This document shows positions 21,769 to 29,970 of a DNA stretch of 64,000 nucleotides, piece after piece. Position 1 is the first letter of the stretch; each line of letters opens with the position of its first letter. The translations under genes and the position numbers were made by a program. The stretch covers positions 321,350-385,349 of the forward strand of contig NZ_LGDV01000201.1 in NCBI RefSeq assembly GCF_001280015.1, read 5' to 3'. Origin of the DNA: Streptomyces sp. MMG1121. GTDB taxonomy: Bacteria; Actinomycetota; Actinomycetes; Streptomycetales; Streptomycetaceae. The notes below the pieces were generated by a model. The model was given only the letters and a program-made list of their open reading frames with translations. It had not been told where the DNA came from and did not search any database.

Positions 21769-22284
21769 TGTGAGGCCGCGGTCCGGTGCACACCACCGGG
21801 GTCGGTCCGTCGGCGAGGCCCGCTTCCACGAGGGGAATCCGGTAATGCTGACGTACCTTCACTTCCGTCTGGACTCCGGGTCGTTCGGGATCTGCGCTTT
21901 CGCGCAGATGACGGACGACCCCTTGTGGGTGGACGTCACCTCCCGTTCCTGTGGCCGCGGTGGACGAGGTTCCCGGCCTGGCGGCGCCGCTGTGTGACAT
22001 CCGGGACGCGGGATGCGTGGCCCCGGACCCGGACAGCGAGGTGATGGACCCACGCACCGGCGACGTGCTCACCGTCGCCGCCGCCTACTGGTCGCACGGC
22101 CCGACTAGCGCGTCTTCCGCAGCGCCGGCGCCCTGCGCCGGTACGTCGCACACACACGCGCCGGGCACACGGCGGGATGACCACGAGACCCTGGACCGGA
22201 CCATCACCCACGACGACGGGTACTCCCCTACTCCCGGCGGAGTAGTCACGGTGGCTCCCACCGCAGGATGACCGCGGGTGTGTC
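21769..22284. other. Intergenic stretch with unassigned coding-like fragment
   Basis: About 515 nt without a complete gene. At about 21945-22105 on the plus strand an open fragment reads VDEVPGLAAPLCDIRDAG and then DPRTGDVLTVAAAYWSHG; it looks like true protein but has no convincing start and I cannot name it. The rest shows nothing. Confidence 0.4.
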
Positions 22285-23400
22285 ATGGGCGATGCTGAAG
22301 CCGTGACAGCTGATCTTCGCCGAGCCGGGACCGGAGACGGGGACGGGACCGGAGACGGGGACGGGAACGCCTTTCCGGCATCCGCTCCGTCCCCGCTCCC
22401 CGTCGAGCGCACGCAGCGGCCACGCCGCTCCCGGCCGCGGCGGTGGCTGCGGCGCACCGCGCTGGTCTGTGCCGTCGTACTCGTGGCCGTCACAGCGGCC
22501 TCGTTCATCTACAACGGCGTCACGGCCGGGCGCGCCGCGCCGCCGCGGGGGCTCCGGTACGTGCAGGCGGCCGACATCCGTACGCGCTACCAGACCTGGG
22601 GTACGGCGGGCCCGCCGGTCGTCCTGGTGCACGGCGCCTTCGAGTCCGTGGACACCTGGTCGCGCCTCGCCCCGCTGCTCGCCCGCGACCACCGGGTGTA
22701 CGCGCTCGACCTGACGGGCGACGGCTACAGCGACCACCACGGCCCGTACACCGTCGACCATTTCACCCAGCAGCTCCTGGGCTTCCTGGACGCCATGCAC
22801 CTCGGCGGTCCGGGCGAGCGCCCGCTGCTGGTGGGGCACTCCAGCGGAGCCGCCGTGGTCACCGAGGCGGCCTTGCGGGCCCCCGGCCGGCTGGGGGGTG
22901 TGATGCTCCTCGACGGCGACGCCCTCGACACGGGTGCCGGGCCGCCGCCGGCCTTCAAGTACGTGCTGATCGACCCGTACCGCACCAGCCTGCTGCGGCT
23001 CGGGCTCGGCATCGACGCCGTGATCCGCAGCCTGTACGACGCACAGTGCGGACCTGCCTGTCCGCGCCTGGACGCCGCCGGTCTGGATCAGTGGCGGCGC
23101 CCGCTCCGGGTGCCGGGCGCGGAGGGCGCACTCTGGAGCATGCTGGCCGCGGGCGTGCCGGGCCTGCCCGCGGACCAGGTGGCGCGGCTCGCCGGGGTGC
23201 GCCTGCCCAAGTCGGTGGTGTTCGGCGCCCAGGACGACGTGTTCACCCGGCAGACTCCGCGGGAGACCGCCCGGCGCATCGGCGCACCACCCGCGACGCT
23301 CGTCCCGGGTGCCCGGCATCTGACGATGATCTCCAGCCCCGAGGCGGTCGCGACGGCCGTGGACAGACTCACGGCGGCATCGATCGCGGCATCTCGGTGA
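22285..23400 (+). CDS. Membrane-anchored alpha/beta hydrolase
   Basis: 371 residues. Residues 1-55 are Gly/Asp-rich then basic; residues about 56-75 (TALVCAVVLVAVTAASFIY) form one membrane anchor, so the catalytic domain is extracytoplasmic. Alpha/beta-hydrolase features: oxyanion HG in VVLVHGAFESVD, nucleophile elbow GHSSG near residue 186, an acid in FGAQDDVF and the His in GARHLTM. The nearest known activities are lipase, esterase or haloperoxidase-like hydrolases, and the substrate is not predictable. The start has only a weak ribosome site; a GTG 15 nt later is possible. Confidence 0.85.
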   Translation: MGDAEAVTADLRRAGTGDGDGTGDGDGNAFPASAPSPLPVERTQRPRRSRPRRWLRRTALVCAVVLVAVTAASFIYNGVTAGRAAPPRGLRYVQAADIRTRYQTWGTAGPPVVLVHGAFESVDTWSRLAPLLARDHRVYALDLTGDGYSDHHGPYTVDHFTQQLLGFLDAMHLGGPGERPLLVGHSSGAAVVTEAALRAPGRLGGVMLLDGDALDTGAGPPPAFKYVLIDPYRTSLLRLGLGIDAVIRSLYDAQCGPACPRLDAAGLDQWRRPLRVPGAEGALWSMLAAGVPGLPADQVARLAGVRLPKSVVFGAQDDVFTRQTPRETARRIGAPPATLVPGARHLTMISSPEAVATAVDRLTAASIAASR

Positions 23401-23526
23401 CCCCACCGCTGCCCCGGCCGACAAGCTGGGCACTACCGTCCCGGGCTCGTAGGCCCATCGACCGCGGCCTCAGGAGTGCCTCCCTGTCGAGCACCGTTGC
23501 GCCTCACGAGCCGGGGACTCAGCGGT

Positions 23527-25005
23527 TCAGCCGGACCGACGCGCGAGTGGACGTCCCCGCGGCGTCGCGCCGGCGGACGGTCCCGGCAGCCCCGCCCGCC
23601 TCGCACCACCCCGGCGCCGCACAAGTACCGCGGCCTCCCAGGACATGGCGGCGAAGACCGTCAGGGACAGCAGCAGGTAGAACACGTAGAGCTTGTGCAG
23701 GTCGTCGAGGACGTACCAGACCGACGCGGTGGCACAGAACCAGAAAGCGACCAGTGAGCCGGCGCCGCCCTCCTTGGTGCGTGCCACGCTGACGAGGCAA
23801 CAGGCGGCGGTCAGACCCAGCAGTGCGGCGATCCCGATGTACGAGTGGGCCCATCCGTCATTGGCGCGCCGCAGTTCGGAGTTGACCGCCACGGCCTCGG
23901 CCACGGGCCCCCAGCCGACCGCGCACGACAGGCGTGTTGACCACGGCAGTGCCACCAGGCCCAACAGGCCGGCCCCGGTGGCGACCCAGCCGAAGTGCGC
24001 TGTGTCCACCACTTGACCGCGTGCGCACAGCAGCGACAGCAGGCATCCCAGCAGGGCCAAGGCACCGTCGGCCCCGGCGCGCGAGACGAACCTGTGGCGA
24101 AGCGCGGGTCGGCTTCCGGAGCGCGTCGTCGAGGGAAGGGGCGCGGGGGCCCGAGCCGTCTCCATGGCGGAGTGGGCCAGGGCGTCGGCGAGGGCGGCGC
24201 CCATCTGCCTCGCGTCGGCGAATCGTTCCCTCGGATCCTTGCGCAGGGCCCGCTGAATCACCGCCTCCACCGTCGGCGGCACCTGCGAGCGGAGCCGGGA
24301 GACCGGCTCGGGTTCGGCGAACAGGTGCTGATGCATGACGGCGAACGACGACTCCCCGCGGAACGGGGGCTGCCCCGTCAGCAGTTCGTGCAGCAGACAC
24401 CCCATGGCGTACAGATCGGCCCGGTGGTCGATCTCCGCCCCGCTGATCTGCTCAGGCGAAAGGTAGGCGGGGGTGCCTATGGCGGCGCCGCTGCCGGTGA
24501 TGCGGGTGGCGGTCTCGGTGAAGGCTTTGGCGATGCCGAAGTCGAGGACCTTCACGGTGCCGGGGCCGGTGCGCATGATGTTCGAGGGTTTGATGTCCCT
24601 GTGCACGATTCCGTGTTCGTGGCTGTGCTGCAGCGCGTCCAGCACGGCACATGCCATGGTGATCGCCTCGGCGACGGGCAGGGGGCCGTCGCACATGGCA
24701 TCGGCGAGGGTCGTGCCCTGTACGTACTCCATCACCAGATAGGGCCGTGGGCCGTCCGGGTCGGCCTCCTCGCCCACGTCGTGGATGGTGGCCACGGCGG
24801 GATGGTTCAGTGCGGCCGCCGCGTGTGCCTCGCGTCGGAAGCGGGCCCGTGACTGCGGATCGTGGGCCAACGCCGAGGAGAGCAGCTTGACTGCGACGGT
24901 GCGGCGCAGCTGCCGGTCCACTCCCCGATGGACCGTTCCCATGCCGCCCTGCCCAAGCCTCTCGACCAGCTCGTACCGGTCGCTGAGAACCTTCTCCCGC
25001 CCCAC
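23527..25005 (-). CDS. Hanks-type Ser/Thr protein kinase with multi-pass membrane domain
   Basis: 492 residues from the GTG at 25005 (VGREKVLSDRYEL), chosen for GGGAGG 5 nt upstream; ATG at 25023 is in frame. The kinase domain (about 8-270) has the P-loop GQGGMGTV, VAVKLL lysine, catalytic HRDIKPSN, DFG and the APE-like PEQ region. After a short linker, residues about 310-465 form five or six hydrophobic helices with no PASTA or sensor repeat. It resembles PknB-family kinases with an integral-membrane sensor. Substrates are unknown. It points away from the aerolysin-like gene. Confidence 0.92.
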   Translation of the reverse strand: MGREKVLSDRYELVERLGQGGMGTVHRGVDRQLRRTVAVKLLSSALAHDPQSRARFRREAHAAAALNHPAVATIHDVGEEADPDGPRPYLVMEYVQGTTLADAMCDGPLPVAEAITMACAVLDALQHSHEHGIVHRDIKPSNIMRTGPGTVKVLDFGIAKAFTETATRITGSGAAIGTPAYLSPEQISGAEIDHRADLYAMGCLLHELLTGQPPFRGESSFAVMHQHLFAEPEPVSRLRSQVPPTVEAVIQRALRKDPRERFADARQMGAALADALAHSAMETARAPAPLPSTTRSGSRPALRHRFVSRAGADGALALLGCLLSLLCARGQVVDTAHFGWVATGAGLLGLVALPWSTRLSCAVGWGPVAEAVAVNSELRRANDGWAHSYIGIAALLGLTAACCLVSVARTKEGGAGSLVAFWFCATASVWYVLDDLHKLYVFYLLLSLTVFAAMSWEAAVLVRRRGGARRAGLPGPSAGATPRGRPLARRSG

Positions 25006-25563
25006 TCGCGCCTCCCCGTGCATCAGCAACCCGACGAAGCTTACGACGCCCGCACACATCCGCAGACCCGCGACCAGGGTCGCGGCCCAGGCGGCCGGTC
25101 TCCCTACCAGGCCGGCGACCTGAGGACGGGCACGGCCGGACGCATCGGGTACTCACCCTGGCTCCGGCCGGCATACGCGCACACCCCTGCGTCGCCGTAC
25201 GGGCGGCCGCGCCTGCCGGAATGCCCCTGCGCGGCGGAGTCGAACATGTGGCTGAGGCCAAAACGAGGCGGAAGGGGCGGGTCCGGCACCGCCGGCAGCC
25301 ACGGGACCGCGGATCCGGACACCTCGCGCGCCCGGCGGTGCCGACCGCCGCGGCACCGCACCGGCGGATCTTGGCCCCGAGGATCAAGGAGCAGCGTCCG
25401 CGGGGGCGGCGGACAGACCCGGGGCCGCGCCCACCCTCATGTGATCAAACGCCTGGTCAGCGGCTTCTGTCCGGTTCTCACCAGGTGGCGAGTTCGGCTC
25501 GGTGCTCGTCCGCCACCGGATGCGTAGCGTCACCGGCCTGCGACGCAGGGAGGTCTGAGGAGC
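25006..25563. other. Divergent intergenic region
   Basis: 558 nt between the divergent kinase and aerolysin-like genes. It should hold both promoters; I see no recognisable gene, repeat or clear hairpin. The GAGGAGC just before 25564 is the ribosome site of the plus-strand gene. Confidence 0.6.
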
Positions 25564-26628
25564 ATGGGAAACAGCAGCGCACGCAACGATGTGGGAACGG
25601 CCTACATCAACGACGTATTCATGCGTCACCCGCTGACCACGCGGAATCAAGAGGAACTCGAAATCGCCGCCAGGGCCGTCGGCATCCTGCGGCGGAACCA
25701 ACTGCGGAACGCATTCAAGCGGACCCCCCAGGAAGGGGGTGAGCAGATCGACCCGATCGGGTTCTCCCTGAACAAGGTGCGCTACGGCGGCTTCCCACCG
25801 GAGGAGGAGACCGCGCACGAGCGCGGCTGGCGTGCCTACATGAATGTCGGCGTACCGGTCGTCGAGGAACGGAGCGACATCCAGCAGCCCCCTCCCGACA
25901 TGATCTCCAAGCAGACGTACGTGAATGGCACGGACCCGATCAAAATCACCGTGACGGACACGGTCGAGTTCTCGATTTCGAACACGATCAGCTGGTCGCT
26001 CCAGGGCGAGGTGAAGCTCACCTTCGGGGCGAAGTCCATCGCATCGCTCCAGCAGCAGCTCCAGAAGAGCATGGAGATGAAGCAGTACCAGAAGACCACC
26101 CTGCTCAACAGCAAGGACAACCAGGGCGTCAACACGGAGTCCCAGACGGAGGCGACGAGCAACACCACGGCCACGAGCTCCGTCACCGGCACCGGGGAGT
26201 TGTGGGGAGAGCTCCTGCTCGGGATCACCGGATCCGTCAGTGGTTCGCTGACCACCGAATGGAAGCACCAGTCGTCGGTCAGCCTGGAAATCAGCAGCCG
26301 GGCGGACGTCATGGCCACGACGCGGCGTCAGATCCGCCAGTTCGACTACGAATTCCCCGTCACCTTCGGCGGCTGGGTCGCCTTGTACTATCCCGAGCCG
26401 GTGGCGGTCAAGGAGACTCCGCCACAGGCCGCCGAGCCGAAGTACTCCCGGGTCATCGCGTGGAAGCTCGGCGAGGCCTCCTTCGATTCCAGCCATTTCG
26501 ACCTGGCCGACGAAGGGAAGCGGTTCATGCAGAAGGGGACGGCCGAAATCGTCGCTGTCCGTACCGGCGAACACCGCGTTTTCCAGCCGGAAGTACTCGA
26601 CTACCAGAACCAGAAGCAGCCCCTCTAG
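25564..26628 (+). CDS. Possible aerolysin-like (ETX/MTX2-type) beta-pore-forming protein
   Basis: 354 residues, ATG at 25564 with GAGGAGC next to it, no signal peptide. The central part is rich in alternating Ser/Thr strands: NGTDPIKITVTDTVEFSISN and then SWSLQGEVKLTFG, a segment of Gln/Met/Lys-rich helix, and a second Ser/Thr strand block GITGSVSGSLTTEWKHQSSV ending FPVTFGGWVALYY. This pattern (N-x-T entry, paired amphipathic S/T strands, insertion loop) fits the ETX/MTX2 clan. I cannot run a profile, so the family is inferred. It is followed 21 nt later by a beta-propeller protein on the same strand, so they are probably co-transcribed. Confidence 0.6.
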   Translation: MGNSSARNDVGTAYINDVFMRHPLTTRNQEELEIAARAVGILRRNQLRNAFKRTPQEGGEQIDPIGFSLNKVRYGGFPPEEETAHERGWRAYMNVGVPVVEERSDIQQPPPDMISKQTYVNGTDPIKITVTDTVEFSISNTISWSLQGEVKLTFGAKSIASLQQQLQKSMEMKQYQKTTLLNSKDNQGVNTESQTEATSNTTATSSVTGTGELWGELLLGITGSVSGSLTTEWKHQSSVSLEISSRADVMATTRRQIRQFDYEFPVTFGGWVALYYPEPVAVKETPPQAAEPKYSRVIAWKLGEASFDSSHFDLADEGKRFMQKGTAEIVAVRTGEHRVFQPEVLDYQNQKQPL

Positions 26629-26649
26629 CAGGGGTCAGGAGGGAAGCCC

Positions 26650-27807
26650 GTGTCCTTCAAGAACATCTTCGACAACGGCGGAGACGAAGCCGGTTCCGCC
26701 GACAAGTCCGCTCAGGCGCTGGGCAAAGACACTCCGGGAGCCGGTGACGAATCGGAGGCCGTGCGCAAGCTGGAGAGCGAGCGCGACCCGTGGCTCGTAC
26801 GCCAGACAGCGCACGGGGCGTTCGACGTCATGGGTTTCCTCGGCCCGCTGTTCCAGAACACCCAGGGCGCGGCCGCCGCACAGCGCCAGGTCTCCGAAGA
26901 CCCCGGTTCGGCGTCCGGCATGGCCTCGGCGACCACGAAGGCGTTCGGCCCGCCGGAGGTGAGCATCAGCGACGAGGACATGCCGAAGCTCGAAGACCTG
27001 TCGAAGCTCATCGGCAACAGGAGGAGCTACACCCTCGTCGCGACGGGACTGGGGGCCTCCGAAGGCCTGGCGGTCGACCCGTCGCTGAGCACGGCCTATG
27101 TCGCCGATCGGAGCGGGCAGCAGCTGTTCGCGGTGAAGGTCGACACCGGCGCCCAGCGCGTGGCCGCGAGCGGCCTCGGCGATATCGGCGATGTGCGGGT
27201 GGACGGCCAGGGCACGGCCTACTCCACCGACTACGGCGGCGGACGCCTGCTCGCGGTGGACCTGTCGAGCGGCTCCTCCCGCAAGATCGCCGATGTGTCG
27301 GGCGCCTACGGCGTCGCGCTCGACGCAGCGGGCAAGGCCTGTGTCGCCAGCTGGCTCGACGGTCAGCTGATCGCCGTCGACCTGCCGGGCGGACAGAAGC
27401 GCACCATCGCCACCGGCCTGGTGCAGGGCATCGCCGGAGTGGTGCTGGACGGGCGGGGCAAGGCGTACGTCGGCCGGAAGGACGGCGGCGGCAAACTCCA
27501 CGAGGTCGACCTGACTGACGGCACCCACCGCGTCGTGACCACCCTGTCGGGGTCGAGCACCATCCGTGTGGCCCTCGACGGCACCGGCCGGGCGTACACC
27601 ATCGACCACGTGAACGGGCGCCTGTACGAGATCACTCTCGCGGACGGCGCGCAACGCGTGGTGGCCACCGGTCTGGGGACGTGCGAGGGTCTCGCGCTGG
27701 ACACCGTCAACGGCTGGATCTACGTCAGCAACCGTGAGGGCCAGCTGTGGCAGATCAACCAGCGTGCCGCCCAGGCCCTGGGTGGCGTGGGCAAGGTCGT
27801 GCCCTAG
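26650..27807 (+). CDS. Six-bladed beta-propeller (SMP-30/NHL-like) protein
   Basis: 385 residues with GTG start at 26650 behind AGGAGG. The first 120 residues are polar, Asp/Gly/Ala-rich and not propeller-like. From about residue 125 the sequence shows repeated units of about 40 residues of the type GLAVDPSLSTAYVADRSGQ, VRVDGQGTAYSTDYGGGRL and VALDGTGRAYTIDHVNGRL, as in SMP-30/gluconolactonase or NHL repeats. There is no signal peptide. It may be a scaffold, lectin-like or Ca-dependent partner of the upstream gene. The family match is clear; the function is not. Confidence 0.75.
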   Translation: MSFKNIFDNGGDEAGSADKSAQALGKDTPGAGDESEAVRKLESERDPWLVRQTAHGAFDVMGFLGPLFQNTQGAAAAQRQVSEDPGSASGMASATTKAFGPPEVSISDEDMPKLEDLSKLIGNRRSYTLVATGLGASEGLAVDPSLSTAYVADRSGQQLFAVKVDTGAQRVAASGLGDIGDVRVDGQGTAYSTDYGGGRLLAVDLSSGSSRKIADVSGAYGVALDAAGKACVASWLDGQLIAVDLPGGQKRTIATGLVQGIAGVVLDGRGKAYVGRKDGGGKLHEVDLTDGTHRVVTTLSGSSTIRVALDGTGRAYTIDHVNGRLYEITLADGAQRVVATGLGTCEGLALDTVNGWIYVSNREGQLWQINQRAAQALGGVGKVVP

Positions 27808-27911
27808 CCCCAGTAGGCGCCTTCCCTTGCGAAGCCAGCGGTGCTCGGGTGAAGTCGGCGAAGGTGAGCCCGCCGACGCCGTTGCGGTCTCCGCCCCCGC
27901 GGCATGATCGG

Positions 27912-27958
27912 CAGGGCGGTCAGGAAGAAAAATCTCTGCCCTGTTCCTGACCGCCCTG
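27912..27958. terminator. Hairpin terminator after the beta-propeller gene
   Basis: A perfect 14-bp stem (27912-27925 with 27945-27958) and 19-nt loop follows the plus-strand gene and faces the convergent small secreted-peptide gene at 28026. Confidence 0.75.
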
Positions 27959-28025
27959 GGGATGGTTGGACTACTTCGACGTGCAGTTGTGCGGATGGCA
28001 GGCAGGAACTGCCAGCGGCTGCACC

Positions 28026-28259
28026 TCAGTTGCAGAAGTTGAGGAGGTCGAGGATGCCGTTGCCGCACTTGTTCTCGTCCCAGCCGCCGTGGCCGTAGGC
28101 CGGGGTGGCCTTGGCGGCGACGTGCGTGGCGGGTGTCGCCGCCACGGCGGACGTGGCAGTCGCCACCCCCGCCGCACATGCGATGCCCACGGCGACGCTC
28201 ACCGCGCATGCTCGCGGAATCCGGGAAACGGTCTTCTTGGGGTGTCGTGTAGTGATCAT
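28026..28259 (-). CDS. Small secreted Cys-containing peptide
   Basis: 77 residues from the ATG at 28259. A signal peptide (basic MITTRHPKKTVSRIPR, hydrophobic core, cleavage near SAVAA) is followed by a 40-residue mature peptide ending KCGNGILDLLNFCN with two Cys 11 apart that could form a disulfide loop. It is not a chaplin or rodlin I can match. Isolated, convergent with the beta-propeller gene. Confidence 0.55.
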   Translation of the reverse strand: MITTRHPKKTVSRIPRACAVSVAVGIACAAGVATATSAVAATPATHVAAKATPAYGHGGWDENKCGNGILDLLNFCN

Positions 28260-28674
28260 GAACTCACCATGCACACCCTCGTGGACAGTTGCTCGCCGAG
28301 CGCATCCGAGCGGGTGAGCCGCCCCACCGAGCGGGACCGGACCGTCACCGGGCACCCACCGCTGGGGAGGTCCGAGCGGGGCGGGCCTTGGCCGCCATGG
28401 AGGAGCCGGACCTCTCTGCCCGCAGCGAATCCGCGACGGCGGGGACACCGCACCCGGGGATCTCCACAGGGCCGTCGAGCGGATCGCCGCCGAGCACACC
28501 GGGCAGGGCGACGAGACGATCGCGCGGGACGGTGCCCGGGGCCGCGTCCGGTGTCGCACCATCCGCTCCGGAGCCTCGGCCGGGGCGGAGAGGCCGCCGG
28601 TCGGAACCGGAGCCAGGATGAGCCGACGCACCCGACTCGCCTGCCCCAGCGGCAACTTGACAGCGTCGTTCGGT
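28260..28674. other. Region without clear gene
   Basis: About 415 nt between the small secreted peptide and lanC. Short coding-like pieces on the plus strand near 28390-28560 are out of frame with one another and unidentifiable; they may be decay products. Confidence 0.5.
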
Positions 28675-29970
28675 TCATCCGGTGAGGAAGATGCGTTCCC
28701 AGTCGGGCGAAACGTCTCGGGTGAGAGAGGCGAGTACGAGTGCGACGCCGGCTGCGCCTTCGAGCAGTCCAGGACTGTCGACGGGGCCGGTGAGTGGATG
28801 AAAGTCGCTGAAGCCGAATGGTTTCCGGGGATCGTACTGCCCCATGATCGACCGGAGGCAGGATTCGGTGTATTCGGCCAGCACCGGGTCGTGAAAAGGC
28901 AAGTCGTCCTGAAATCTCGTCAGCAGATGGAGGACACCGGCCTCACCATGACAGAACGTCGGGGAAGAGACGCGAGTGACGTCCAGCGGCCGACAGATCG
29001 CAGATCTCATGAGCTGGTGCGCGAGTTTCCCCCATGCGGGTTCGCCGAAGGCGAGACCGGCGAGTTGAAGAGAACGAGCGACTCCAAGATTTCCATAACA
29101 CCACGCGACCCGGCTTGGCGTGCTCGTTGCGTGGTGCGAGTGAGAGTGGTGGCGCCGGTAGGCGACGTCTGGTCCCCACCGGGTCTGTGTCGAACCGTCA
29201 CGTATGGCGGTGACGAGTCTGTCAGCCGCGCCGTGCATTCCCTGCACCTCGGCACCGTGGCGGGCACAGACGGCCAGCAGGGCGAGTACGCCGGCGATTC
29301 CGTGCGCGACGCCCAGATCCAGACATCTGGCCGTGCTGTCTTCCGGTGGCCGGCCGGGACCGGCCGCCGGTCCGGCTGAAGTCCAAAAACCGTCGGGGGC
29401 CGGTCGGCCGCTCCAGTCAACGAGGCGGCCCAGCAGGCGGTGCAGCAGGGAGGCTGCGGAGGGGTCGTCCGTCATGGTTGACAGAGAGGCACCGACACCC
29501 ACCACACCCGAGATCAGGTCGTACTGTTCCAGCGCCGTGCAGCCCGCTTCGGGAAGGCGGTCGAGGGCGGCAGTCGATCGACCGACCAAAAGAGAACCGA
29601 CACGGCCCAGCGCCCGCGCGTAACGCTGTCCGCCTAGCGAGAGATAGCGCATGGCAAACGCAAGACCGGAAATTCCACGATATAGGCCTAACCCTACTCG
29701 GGTCTCCAGGGCAGCCGCAGACCGGGAGATATAGGAATGGGCAACCTCGTCCCAGCCGGAGTCCGGCTCGACACGGAGCATATACCCAAATGCCACAGCC
29801 AGACCGACGTCACCAAAGGCTGCGTCAAGAGCAGACCACTGCAGCGCGGGAAAACCTGCCGTCGGACGTGGTTGCTCAATATCTGCCAGCTGTTCTGGAT
29901 CGCACATCCGGAGGAACACCGACCGACCGATCTGTGCGGCTGTTGTCCGAAGCTCATCAGGCAAGGTCAT
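28675..29970 (-). CDS. lanC: Lanthipeptide cyclase LanC
   Basis: 431 residues, ATG at 29970 overlapping the lanB stop by 4 nt. The LanC zinc ligands are in place: Cys291 in VAWCYGNLG and Cys340-His341 in PTFCHGEAG. The GxxG/YR double-toroid pattern recurs in GVVGVGASLS and LGVAHGIAG. The enzyme catalyses Michael-type addition of Cys thiols to dehydroamino acids, forming (methyl)lanthionine rings in the lanA product. It is the last gene of the operon. Base composition is clearly lower in GC than the flanks. Confidence 0.93.
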   Translation of the reverse strand: MTLPDELRTTAAQIGRSVFLRMCDPEQLADIEQPRPTAGFPALQWSALDAAFGDVGLAVAFGYMLRVEPDSGWDEVAHSYISRSAAALETRVGLGLYRGISGLAFAMRYLSLGGQRYARALGRVGSLLVGRSTAALDRLPEAGCTALEQYDLISGVVGVGASLSTMTDDPSAASLLHRLLGRLVDWSGRPAPDGFWTSAGPAAGPGRPPEDSTARCLDLGVAHGIAGVLALLAVCARHGAEVQGMHGAADRLVTAIRDGSTQTRWGPDVAYRRHHSHSHHATSTPSRVAWCYGNLGVARSLQLAGLAFGEPAWGKLAHQLMRSAICRPLDVTRVSSPTFCHGEAGVLHLLTRFQDDLPFHDPVLAEYTESCLRSIMGQYDPRKPFGFSDFHPLTGPVDSPGLLEGAAGVALVLASLTRDVSPDWERIFLTG

